DNA of 64,000 nt, taken from assembly GCF_001469955.1 (NCBI RefSeq), contig NZ_LOPU01000029.1:434001-498000 (forward strand), read 5' to 3'. The notes below the pieces were generated by a model. It did no database searches and was not told the origin of the DNA. It saw only the letters and a list, made by a program, of their open reading frames with translations. The position numbers and the translations under genes were made by a program. This DNA is from Haloprofundus marisrubri (GTDB lineage: Archaea > Halobacteriota > Halobacteria > Halobacteriales > Haloferacaceae). Positions 1-7,283 of the stretch are shown one piece after another (positions within the stretch are counted from its first letter, which is position 1; every line of letters starts with the position of its first letter).

Positions 1-134
1 AGGATGACGGCGTACAGCACCATCCCCCACTGCGTGTCCAGTCGCAGTCGGAGAAACCGCGTCATCACCGCCGCGACGGCGGTGTGGGCGACGAACGCGA
101 CGCCGAGGACGACCAATCCGAGCACCGAAACCAT
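1..134 (-). CDS. Membrane protein, N-terminal part (runs off the window)
   Basis: Only the first 44 codons are present, starting at the ATG complementary to bases 132-134. The translation opens with a hydrophobic stretch (about residues 2-24, rich in V, L, A and G), then a short basic segment (RFLRLRLD) and the start of a second hydrophobic stretch. This fits the amino end of a small multi-spanning membrane protein. It is transcribed away from the E1-alpha gene starting at 329, with about 195 bases of shared upstream DNA. The family is not recognised and the rest lies outside the window. Confidence 0.5.
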   Translation of the reverse strand, partial: MVSVLGLVVLGVAFVAHTAVAAVMTRFLRLRLDTQWGMVLYAVI

Positions 135-296
135 AGTCGGACTACGTACCGCGCGCTCTTTGGACTGTCGGAACCGCAACGGGCGAGATACGACGCCCAC
201 GTCGCCCGCGTCTCCCGCGCTGCCCACGCCTCCCACGTCGTCGACAACGACTCGCACCTGAACCCGCGGCGACTGTCGCCACGTTGAACCGACCCA

Positions 297-304
297 CTTT
301 ATCA
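297..304 (+). promoter_or_regulatory. TATA-like box of the orphan E1-alpha gene
   Basis: The sequence ctttatca is centred about 28 bases before the ATG at 329. That is the usual spacing for a leaderless haloarchaeal gene, and it supports the 329 start over in-frame codons further upstream. Confidence 0.4.
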
Positions 305-328
305 CGAACAATCACCGACTGCACTGTC

Positions 329-1375
329 ATGCATCGACTCATCGACGACCGGCCGCTCTCGGAGTCGTCGCTTTCAGCTGACGACGCACGAGCGGCGTAC
401 GTCGACATGGTCCGGACGCGACGGTTCGACGAGCGCGCGCTTGCCCTCCAGCGACGTGGTTGGATGAGCGGCTACCCTCCGTTCCTCGGGCAGGAAGCCT
501 CGCAGGTCGGCGCGGCTCACGCGATGGCCGACGACGACTGGCTGTTTCCGACGTACCGCTCGAACGCGCTCCAAATCGCCCGCGGCGTCCCGATGAGCGA
601 CATCCTCCGGTTCCGCCGTGGCTACCCCGAGTACCACTCCGACCACGACGTGCCCGTATTCCCACAAGCGGTGCCTATCGCAAGCCAAATTCCGCACGCC
701 GCCGGTGCGGGGATGGCCCGAAACTATCGAGAAAACGACGAAGCGATGGTGGTCTGTTTCGGCGACGGCGCGACCAGCGAGGGTGACTTCCACGAAGGGC
801 TGAACTTCGCGGGCGTCTTCGACGCACCGGTCGTCTTCTTCTGTGAGAACAACGACTGGGCCATCTCGTTGCCACGCGAGCGCCAGACCAGAAGCGACTC
901 CATCGCCGCAAAAGCCGAAGCGTACGGCATCGACGGCCTCCAAGTCGACGGCAACGACCCGTTGGCGGTCCGCGAGGCAGTCGAGCAAGGACTCGAATCG
1001 GCCAAAGAGGGTTCGCCCGTCCTCATCGAGAGTCTCACGTATCGCCGCGGCGCGCACACGACGGCCGACGACCCCTCCGCGTACCGCGACGACGACCCGG
1101 ACCTCCCCGAGTGGCGAAGCCGCGACCCGCTCGAACGGTTCGAGGAGTTCCTCCGCGCCGAGGGCGTCGTCGACGACGAGTTCGTCGACTCCGTGTACGA
1201 CGACGCGAACGAGGAACTCACCGAGGCAGTCGAAGTCGCCGAATCCGGCCCAGAGGCGGACCCCGACGAACTGTTCGACTTCGTCTACGGGTCGCTGCCG
1301 CCGGAACTCGAAGCCCAGCGCCAGCAGATGCACGACTCCATCGAGAACCACGACCCACAAGAACTCGACCGGTAA
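329..1375 (+). CDS. Thiamine-diphosphate-dependent 2-oxoacid dehydrogenase, E1 alpha subunit (orphan)
   Basis: The 348-residue protein has the E1-alpha layout of pyruvate or branched-chain 2-oxoacid dehydrogenases. It has an N-terminal helix with the R-T-R-R-F-D-E element and the thiamine-diphosphate motif running from GDG (in CFGDGATSEGDF) to ENNDWAIS. E1-alpha binds the cofactor and decarboxylates a 2-oxoacid together with an E1-beta subunit in the cytoplasm. The PTYRSN and YRRGAHTT segments recall branched-chain E1-alpha, but the substrate cannot be read reliably. No E1-beta, E2 or E3 gene is adjacent: the 5' neighbour is a divergent membrane protein and the 3' neighbour a convergent protease. 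A different E1-alpha lies at 49906. The start at 329 is supported by a TATA-like box. Confidence 0.85.
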   Translation: MHRLIDDRPLSESSLSADDARAAYVDMVRTRRFDERALALQRRGWMSGYPPFLGQEASQVGAAHAMADDDWLFPTYRSNALQIARGVPMSDILRFRRGYPEYHSDHDVPVFPQAVPIASQIPHAAGAGMARNYRENDEAMVVCFGDGATSEGDFHEGLNFAGVFDAPVVFFCENNDWAISLPRERQTRSDSIAAKAEAYGIDGLQVDGNDPLAVREAVEQGLESAKEGSPVLIESLTYRRGAHTTADDPSAYRDDDPDLPEWRSRDPLERFEEFLRAEGVVDDEFVDSVYDDANEELTEAVEVAESGPEADPDELFDFVYGSLPPELEAQRQQMHDSIENHDPQELDR

Positions 1376-1396
1376 CTCGGAGGTATCGCGGTCAGT

Positions 1397-2344
1397 TCAC
1401 CGAATCGGAATCGACCGCGCCGCAGCGTCCTGCTTTTCGGCTTTCTCGACGAGTCGCTCGATTCGCGTCTCCAGCGGCGGGTGCGTCGAGAGCAGTCGAC
1501 CGAGCGCCGTCTCGTCTTCGGGCATCCGGGGCGTCGGCAACCCGAAAAAGCGATTCAGCGGTGACTCGGTCGCTTGCTCCAGTCGGCGAAGCGCGCGGGC
1601 GAGCGACAGCGGCCGACCCGTTATCTCGACGGCTCTGTCGTCGGCGGCGAACTCCCGGCGGCGCGAGTACGCGCGGACCAACAACGTCAGTCCGACCGCG
1701 ACGAGCGTCACGATACCGCCCACACCGTGTTCGCTCCCCGAAAGCGGCGTCGCCGACGGCGTCCCGCGAATCCACGCCGTCGCTCGGGCGACGCCCTCGA
1801 AAAAGAGCGCAACGGGCAACAGCGCGACTGCGAGAATGCTGACGACTGTCCGAAGCGCACTGACGGCGAACGTCTGGACGAGTCCGTCGTAGCCTTCGAG
1901 ATGCGCGAGTTCGTGTGCCATCAGCGCCTCGAACTCGTCGGCGGAGAGCAGTCCGAACAGCGACCGGTCGACGACGACGACACCGCTCTTCGGCCCGCCG
2001 AGTGCGAACGCGTTCGGCGCGGCGAGACGGGCGACGTACACCGTCGGCGTCGCTATCTCCATCTGCTCACAGAGTTCGTCGAGTCGGCGGTACAGCCCCG
2101 ACGCACGGTCGGTCGATAGCGGCGTCGCCTCGACGCTCGCCAACAGTCTCGGTGTTCCGATTCGGTAGTTGAGCCACGCGGTCAGGACGACCACACCGGC
2201 GACGAGTGCGACGCTCACCGCCGGGTCCGGACGGGCCGACCAGACGGCGAGGAGGAACCGGTAGGTCAGAAGGGCGAAGACGGCGTAGAACGCCAACAGC
2301 GACAGGCCGACTACGACCGTGAACAGACGGAACAGTAGTCGCAT
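1397..2344 (-). CDS. M48 family membrane zinc metalloprotease (HtpX-like)
   Basis: The 315-residue protein begins with two hydrophobic segments (about residues 5-33 and 42-58). They are followed by a cytoplasmic region with the zinc-binding HELAH at residues 144-148 and the later EFAAD that supplies the third zinc ligand. Two more hydrophobic stretches lie between these motifs. This is the HtpX/M48B architecture, whose members degrade damaged membrane proteins. The length is typical. The C-terminus (KAEKQDAAARSIPIR) converges on the E1-alpha gene with a 21-base gap. The RAM-domain gene at 2450-2683 lies upstream on the same strand and could be co-transcribed. The physiological substrate is unknown. 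Confidence 0.85.
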   Translation of the reverse strand: MRLLFRLFTVVVGLSLLAFYAVFALLTYRFLLAVWSARPDPAVSVALVAGVVVLTAWLNYRIGTPRLLASVEATPLSTDRASGLYRRLDELCEQMEIATPTVYVARLAAPNAFALGGPKSGVVVVDRSLFGLLSADEFEALMAHELAHLEGYDGLVQTFAVSALRTVVSILAVALLPVALFFEGVARATAWIRGTPSATPLSGSEHGVGGIVTLVAVGLTLLVRAYSRRREFAADDRAVEITGRPLSLARALRRLEQATESPLNRFFGLPTPRMPEDETALGRLLSTHPPLETRIERLVEKAEKQDAAARSIPIR

Positions 2345-2449
2345 GCCGACTCTACGGCCGGGCGGTTGAAACAGTTGTTGTCGGCACGTTGTCGATACAC
2401 TCTTTTGGGCGTCGCCGAGGTGTCTACGGGGCGTCGCCGGCGTTCGCTG

Positions 2450-2683
2450 CTAACTATCGAGCGAGATGTACGTCTTCGTATCGGTGACGCCCTGCAGTCC
2501 TTGAATCCCCGACGACGCGGTCTTGAGCACGTCGTACACCTCCTCGGCGTCGACTTCGACGATGAGGTCGTACGCGCCCGCGACGATGTGTGCTTCCCCC
2601 ACCCGTTCGAGGTCTCGAATCGGTGCCACCAACTGCTCGGACTCTCCGGCGCCCGTCTTCACCATGATGAACGCGTGAACCAT
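2450..2683 (-). CDS. Stand-alone Lrp/AsnC ligand-binding (RAM) domain protein
   Basis: This 77-residue protein is only the alpha-beta RAM domain of Lrp/AsnC regulators, with no helix-turn-helix. Typical features are the opening MVHAFIMVKTGAGESEQL, the core AHIVAGAYDLIVEVDAEE and the end GVTDTKTYISLDS. RAM domains form oligomers and bind amino acids or other small ligands at subunit interfaces. A paralogue of the same length, with the near-matching end TQTYISMD, lies at 3465-3695, so two copies flank trkA. Here the gene is divergent from trkA across 92 bases. A role as a ligand sensor in potassium or osmotic control is inferred only from position. Confidence 0.8.
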   Translation of the reverse strand: MVHAFIMVKTGAGESEQLVAPIRDLERVGEAHIVAGAYDLIVEVDAEEVYDVLKTASSGIQGLQGVTDTKTYISLDS

Positions 2684-2775
2684 CGTGGTGTGTTACTCGG
2701 TAACGTGGCAAAAGCCTTCCCCCGGGTGTCGCCACCGGGGTAAGGTTATTCTCCCCCGCCACCGTACGCCGTCCC

Positions 2776-3462
2776 ATGCGGTTTGTTATCATTGGCGCAG
2801 GACGTGTTGGGCTTCGGACCGCCCGCGTGCTTCGCGAGGAAGGTCACGAGGTGACGCTCATCGAACGCGACGGGGACCAAGCCGAACGGGCGCGTGCGGA
2901 CGAGTTCGAGGTCGTCGAAGGCGACGGCTCCCGCGAGTCGGTACTGGAGTCGGCGGGTGTCGACGAAGCCGACGCGCTCGGCGCGCTCACGAGCGATTTG
3001 AACGTCAACTTCGCGGCCTGTATGATTGGGAAACACCACGGCTGTCGGACCGTGATGCGCATCGACGAGGACTACCGCGAGGAGATATACCAGAAGTACG
3101 CCGACGAGGTGGACGAAATCGTCTACCCCGAACGTCTCGGCGCTATCGGCGCGAAGAACGCGCTGCTCGGCGGGTCGATTCGCGCTATCGCCGACATCGC
3201 CCAGAGTCTCCAGGTGCTTCTCATCACGATTACCGACGAGTCACCGATGAACGGCTACACGATAAGCGAGGTGGCGCTCCCGTCGGAATCGCGCATTCTC
3301 GCGTTCGGCAAAGACGGCGACGCGATGGGGATTCCGCTGCCCGACGACTCGCTGGAAACGGGCGACCGAGTGGCGGTGCTCGCGGACTTCTCGGTGCTCG
3401 ACGAAGTCCGACAACTGCTCGTCGGCAACAGTTCGCTGGCCGCGACCATGGGAGGTGACTGA
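2776..3462 (+). CDS. trkA: TrkA-type potassium uptake regulatory protein (RCK domains)
   Basis: The 228-residue protein starts with a Rossmann fold carrying GAGRVG (residues 7-12), followed by an acidic residue pattern (LIERDGD) typical of NAD-binding RCK-N domains. A C-terminal RCK-C domain follows (about residues 140-220, with ILAFGKDGD and TGDRVAVLAD). Such subunits gate TrkH/KtrB potassium channels in response to nucleotides. No channel subunit is adjacent, so it must act in trans or on an unlinked channel. The next gene, a RAM-domain protein, starts 2 bases after the stop and is almost certainly in the same transcript. Confidence 0.87.
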   Translation: MRFVIIGAGRVGLRTARVLREEGHEVTLIERDGDQAERARADEFEVVEGDGSRESVLESAGVDEADALGALTSDLNVNFAACMIGKHHGCRTVMRIDEDYREEIYQKYADEVDEIVYPERLGAIGAKNALLGGSIRAIADIAQSLQVLLITITDESPMNGYTISEVALPSESRILAFGKDGDAMGIPLPDDSLETGDRVAVLADFSVLDEVRQLLVGNSSLAATMGGD

Positions 3463-3464
3463 GC

Positions 3465-3695
3465 ATGGTCACCGCCTACGTCATGGTGAAAGCCAACACC
3501 GGCGAAGCCGAGCGACTGAAAGACGACATCTCCGCTATCGACGGCGTCGTCGACGCGCACATCGTCGCCGGCGACGTCGACATCATCGTCAAAGTCACCG
3601 TCGACACGCCCGCGGAGGTCAAAAACATCTCTGCGACCCAAATCCAAGGCATCGACGGCGTCGAAGACACCCAGACGTACATCTCGATGGACTGA
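3465..3695 (+). CDS. Stand-alone Lrp/AsnC ligand-binding (RAM) domain protein
   Basis: The 76-residue protein matches the RAM domain only: MVTAYVMVKANTGEAERL at the start, the central VDAHIVAGDVDIIVKV, and the terminal EDTQTYISMD. It lacks a DNA-binding part. It begins 2 bases after trkA, so translation is probably coupled. The divergent gene at 2450-2683 encodes a clear paralogue. This TrkA-plus-RAM arrangement suggests that the RAM protein modulates or reports on the potassium regulator, but that is inference. Confidence 0.82.
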   Translation: MVTAYVMVKANTGEAERLKDDISAIDGVVDAHIVAGDVDIIVKVTVDTPAEVKNISATQIQGIDGVEDTQTYISMD

Positions 3696-3735
3696 GCGCT
3701 CGCCGACGAACCGCAGCGCGGTCTCTTGCTTTCTA

Positions 3736-4236
3736 CTACTCTACGGGGTCGCTGCCGCCGGCTTGGTACGCCTGCGAGAGCATCGACGACACCGGTTCGG
3801 TGTAGTCGTAGCCGGGGATGACGCCCTGTGCGTACGTCCCCTCGACGAAGTCGACGAGTGCGCCCGCGTCGTCGACGCCGCGGCGTTCGTTGATATCCTC
3901 GAACGACATCGAAACCGTGGCGTGGCGACCGTCTTCCGAGACTTCGGGGTCGAGGTCGCGTTCGACGGCGGTGACGCCGCCGACGTCGACGACGCGGAGT
4001 TCGAACGTCTCGTACCAGCCTTCTTCGACTACGTCGGCCACCTCGTCGTTCGTCACTTCGTCGAGCATCGGCACGCGGACGGTCACGTCGTAGGCGGTTT
4101 TGCCCGCTTCGCCGGACGACACTTCGACAGTGCCCTCGAAGGGACTTTTCACCGATTCGTACGTCGTCTCGTCTACTTTCTCGAACGACGCGTGGTCGCG
4201 GAAAGCGCGATGCACGCGGTCGGGAACGTCGGTCAT
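3736..4236 (-). CDS. DUF5813-type haloarchaeal protein, function unknown
   Basis: The 166-residue, strongly acidic soluble protein opens with MTDVPDRVHRAFRDHASF and ends with AYQAGGSDPVE. There is no signal peptide, membrane span or catalytic motif that I recognise. The sequence corresponds to a family I know only from haloarchaea, DUF5813. It has alternating beta-rich stretches (TVEVSSGEAGKTAYDVTVRVP) and a conserved-looking C-terminal half. It converges with the RAM-domain gene (40-base gap) and is divergent from the membrane protein at 4342. No function should be assigned. Confidence 0.75.
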   Translation of the reverse strand: MTDVPDRVHRAFRDHASFEKVDETTYESVKSPFEGTVEVSSGEAGKTAYDVTVRVPMLDEVTNDEVADVVEEGWYETFELRVVDVGGVTAVERDLDPEVSEDGRHATVSMSFEDINERRGVDDAGALVDFVEGTYAQGVIPGYDYTEPVSSMLSQAYQAGGSDPVE

Positions 4237-4341
4237 CGGCGGAAGAAGGCGCTCGCGGGAGAAAAACGACTCGCGTCATCGGCGTCGTCGCCGCGGTGAC
4301 GACAACCTATTTACAACTCTCCCGAGATTCTCCGGCGATAG

Positions 4342-4725
4342 ATGTTCGAGTGGCTCTTTCCGGGATGGTCGAATCCGTTTGCGATGGTGGTGTTCGTCAG
4401 TCTTCGAATCCTTCTCAACGCCGCGCTGACGGGTCTCACAGCACGAAGCGCCGGTCGACGCTCCCCATTGACGCTCCTCGTTGGCGCGGGGACACTCGTC
4501 TCGGCGGTGATGGTCGTTCTCCTACTCCGACCGGGCGGACTCGGTTACACGGCGTCGTTCGTCGAGTTCGCACTGCAACTCGTCATCGTCGCACTTGCGG
4601 GCTACGCCGTTTTGTCCACTGACTCGAAGCGACGGCGAGTGACGACTGCGACGACTATCGTCGGTGCGCTCGCGCTACTGCTGTTTTCGGTTCCCATCTA
4701 CGGCGAGGCGTTCGTCGCGCCTTGA
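4342..4725 (+). CDS. Small integral membrane protein, unknown function
   Basis: The 127-residue protein has four hydrophobic segments of transmembrane length (about residues 10-30, 40-60, 68-90 and 100-122). They are separated by short polar turns such as TARSAGRRS and STDSKRRR. It starts with MFEWLFPGWSNPF. Codon use is GC-rich like the neighbours, which contrasts with the AT-rich membrane gene that follows. No family is recognised and no operon partner is evident: the upstream gene is divergent and the next is about 150 bases away. Confidence 0.65.
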   Translation: MFEWLFPGWSNPFAMVVFVSLRILLNAALTGLTARSAGRRSPLTLLVGAGTLVSAVMVVLLLRPGGLGYTASFVEFALQLVIVALAGYAVLSTDSKRRRVTTATTIVGALALLLFSVPIYGEAFVAP

Positions 4726-4873
4726 GTCGAAGCGAATCCATCAATACACTCATCAGGAGACATTATCTTTGCAAATGGCTGGCAGAGTCGATATATCGAA
4801 GCCACTGTTGACTCGGTCAAAGAGAATCAAATAAAATAGTCAATTCCACACCATATTAATCAAAATAATGTGA

Positions 4874-5383
4874 ATGAGAAGAACACTTTTACTTTTGCAA
4901 GACAGTCTCTCAAGGATGAGATACAGGCTAGAACGGTTAGTTGGAGGTATACTGATTCTACTCCTTGCTGTCTCATCTGTAACAGAATCCCTTCTTCTAG
5001 CTGGGGTAGTCGCATTAGTCGGATTGCTATTGGTTGCACTATCTCCAAAATCTATAGACGAAAATCAATCAAGGCGTGTTATCACTGTCAGCCTCATTCC
5101 ACTTGGGATACTGCTACTAGTCTATCTTAGCAGAACAGATGATATTTACTCAACGATGACTTTCCTCGCCATATGTACAATACTGATAGGTATGTACGCT
5201 GCACTCCGGGGTCCTAAGTTGCCACTTACCTTGGTGGGGGTATTGGGTGCGGCACTGATTCTCACCGCCATTGAGTTAATCATGACCAACGGTTTCATCG
5301 TGGGGATTATGGCGCTTTTCGCGGGTCTAGTAGCCATTTTCGCAGTACTCATGACATATCGGCAGGGTTCTTCCAGCGTCTAA
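4874..5383 (+). CDS. AT-rich multi-spanning membrane protein of possible foreign origin
   Basis: The 169-residue reading frame encodes about five or six hydrophobic segments, for example GGILILLLAVSS, GVVALVGLLLVAL, VSLIPLGILLLVYL and IMALFAGLVAIFAVLM. The base composition is unlike every neighbour: many codons end in A or T (aga, tta, ata, gta) whereas adjacent genes prefer G or C. The DNA before it (4730-4870) is also AT-rich. An in-frame ATG at 4916 would remove the first 14 residues and is a credible alternative start. No family was recognised. The composition suggests acquisition from a lower-GC haloarchaeon or mobile source, or relaxed selection. Confidence 0.6.
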   Translation: MRRTLLLLQDSLSRMRYRLERLVGGILILLLAVSSVTESLLLAGVVALVGLLLVALSPKSIDENQSRRVITVSLIPLGILLLVYLSRTDDIYSTMTFLAICTILIGMYAALRGPKLPLTLVGVLGAALILTAIELIMTNGFIVGIMALFAGLVAIFAVLMTYRQGSSSV

Positions 5384-5536
5384 CTCTCTTCAACAATCAC
5401 GGGGTGGAATCAAACCACCAATGACCGTCCTGAGAGTGGTTCCTACTGCATGTGTCAAAAGCGACAATGAATTCAGATATCGGTCCCGCTGTCCGCTATT
5501 GACGGGCTTTTGTCGCTCGCATCGAAACGACCTGCC

Positions 5537-6802
5537 ATGGCAGACCGGTTTCTCGAAACCGACGAGTTGTTGGAGGCCGTCGCGGAGGCGGAGTTCGACC
5601 GCGCCCCGGCCGTCGTCGCCAACGCGCACATCACGGGACTGAGCGTCGCACGCGCGCTCTCTGCCCACGGCATCCCAGTCATCGCCGTCGACCGCTCCGG
5701 CGACGGCGTCGCACCTCCCTCGAACGCAATCGACTACGCCGGGCGCATCACCTACCCGCTCGACGACCGCGAGGGGTTCAGAACGGACCTCGAAGCGCTC
5801 GCCGACGCCGCTGGCACCGACCTCGTCGCCTTCGGCTGTATGGACGAGTGGGTTCACGCGTTCGCAGACGTCGAAGCCGACGGCGTTCGCCGACCGTTCT
5901 CCGACAAGCAGGGCATCGACGCCGTGTTGGACAAGTCGTCGCTGTACCGCCTCGCCGAGGAGTTGGAAGTGCCGTACCCCGAGACGTACTGGCTCTCGGA
6001 GTCGGACCCCGACGCGGCCGCCGAAGCGCTCGGATTCCCGTTCGTACTCAAACCCGCGCTGAAGCGCGAGGGTGAGGAAGCGCTCGGCACCAACGTCGTC
6101 GAGGTCAGTGACCGAGAGCAACTGTACGAGACGCTCGAAGCCGCCGAGGCCGCCGACGTCGAACTCCTCGCCCAGGAGAAGGTGAACATCGCGCAGGGCA
6201 AAGACACGTCGCTGGCCTCCTACATCTCGCCCGACGGCGAGACGCTCTCGGTCGTCGGCAACGCCCGCGTCCGCTATCCGCAGTCCTTCGGTACTTCGTG
6301 CGTGGTCGAGACGACCGACCGACCCGAAATCCGCGAGCGGGCGCTCTCGGTTCTGGACCGAACGGGCTACCACGGCATCAGCGAGTCCGAGTTCGTCTAC
6401 GACGCCGACCGTGAGGAGTACGTTCTCCTCGATATCAACACGCGGCCGTGGAAGTGGATTAGCATGCCCGTCGCCGCCGGCGCGAATCTTCCTCTCGCCG
6501 CGTACGCGTCCGTCGTCGACAGCGTGGAGTACGACGTTTCGAGCGCCGCCGAGAACGTCGGTGATGCGCGCTGGGTCTATCTCCGCGACTATCTGACGCT
6601 GCTGTCGACGGACGACTCGTTCCGCGACGTGCTTTCCGGTGACGACTGGACGACGCTGGTGTCCGGCGGGTTCGAGTCCGCCGAGTCGCTCGGCACATCC
6701 GAGTCGTTGACGACGGGCGTCTACCGCCCCTCGGACCCGAATCCGACGGCGAAACTCCTCGAAACGGAGTTCAGCCGGCGCGACTACTACTGCTCCTGTT
6801 GA
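5537..6802 (+). CDS. ATP-grasp carboxylate-amine/thiol ligase family protein
   Basis: The 421-residue protein begins MADRFLETDELLEA. An N-terminal Rossmann-like region (PAVVANAHITGLSVARAL) is followed by an ATP-grasp domain with FPFVLKPALKREGE (ATP-binding lysine), the acidic QEKVNI element and the metal-binding end YVLLDINTRPWKW. Such enzymes activate a carboxylate with ATP and couple it to an amine. It resembles the haloarchaeal ligases annotated as carboxylate-amine ligases or as biotin carboxylase/CarB-like proteins. The substrate is not predictable. It stands alone, between the AT-rich membrane gene and a small regulator 109 bases downstream. An earlier in-frame start at 5510 would add nine residues of poor composition, so 5537 is preferred. 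Confidence 0.75.
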   Translation: MADRFLETDELLEAVAEAEFDRAPAVVANAHITGLSVARALSAHGIPVIAVDRSGDGVAPPSNAIDYAGRITYPLDDREGFRTDLEALADAAGTDLVAFGCMDEWVHAFADVEADGVRRPFSDKQGIDAVLDKSSLYRLAEELEVPYPETYWLSESDPDAAAEALGFPFVLKPALKREGEEALGTNVVEVSDREQLYETLEAAEAADVELLAQEKVNIAQGKDTSLASYISPDGETLSVVGNARVRYPQSFGTSCVVETTDRPEIRERALSVLDRTGYHGISESEFVYDADREEYVLLDINTRPWKWISMPVAAGANLPLAAYASVVDSVEYDVSSAAENVGDARWVYLRDYLTLLSTDDSFRDVLSGDDWTTLVSGGFESAESLGTSESLTTGVYRPSDPNPTAKLLETEFSRRDYYCSC

Positions 6803-6910
6803 CCCCCGAGAGTCCACGCCATCACAGAACCGCCGCGTGTGCCCCGTTCACGTGATTTTTCGGCGGCAACACGCAAGTCATTTCAACACAGTACGCTGTC
6901 TGTTCGGTAT

Positions 6911-7198
6911 ATGGCTGAGACTGAGGCTCAAAACAGCGTCGACCGGCTCGTCGAACTGCTCGACGACCGACTGAAGAAGTCCGAATGGGAGATTCTCGTC
7001 GCACTCGCGGAAGCCGACGGCCCGCTCACCAAGGAAGAACTCGCCGAAGCGACCGGCTACACCGACCGAACCGTCTCGAAGCGTACGGACACGCTCGAAG
7101 AGCAGGTCCACGGCGGCACCCTCGTCAAGCGCGACGACGACGGCAACGCCTACCTCCACCCGCAGTTCGCCGCCGCGGTCCGACAGTACGAGTCGTAG
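6911..7198 (+). CDS. Small winged-helix DNA-binding protein
   Basis: The 95-residue protein opens MAETEAQNSVDRLVELLDD. Its core reads as a winged helix-turn-helix: WEILVALAEADGPLTKEELAEATGYTDRTVSKRTDTLEEQ is the helical part and GGTLVKRDDDGNAYLHPQF the wing. It resembles MarR/ArsR-type single-domain regulators common in haloarchaea. No ligand or metal cysteines are present. The start at 6911 was chosen because the preceding residues are basic and out of character. It may control itself or the flavin monooxygenase 85 bases downstream on the same strand, but no operator was identified. Confidence 0.72.
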   Translation: MAETEAQNSVDRLVELLDDRLKKSEWEILVALAEADGPLTKEELAEATGYTDRTVSKRTDTLEEQVHGGTLVKRDDDGNAYLHPQFAAAVRQYES

Positions 7199-7283
7199 TC
7201 GGTTCTCGCCCTCCGTCACCGCTACCCCACCCGAGCCGCCGGTATCTCCCACCTATTACTTTCTTCCTCTCCTGCTTCCGCTA

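Noticed and set aside
374-1360. A 328-residue minus-strand frame opposite the E1-alpha gene
   Set aside because: The plus strand carries thiamine-diphosphate motifs; the minus product is rich in Val and Arg with no family match.
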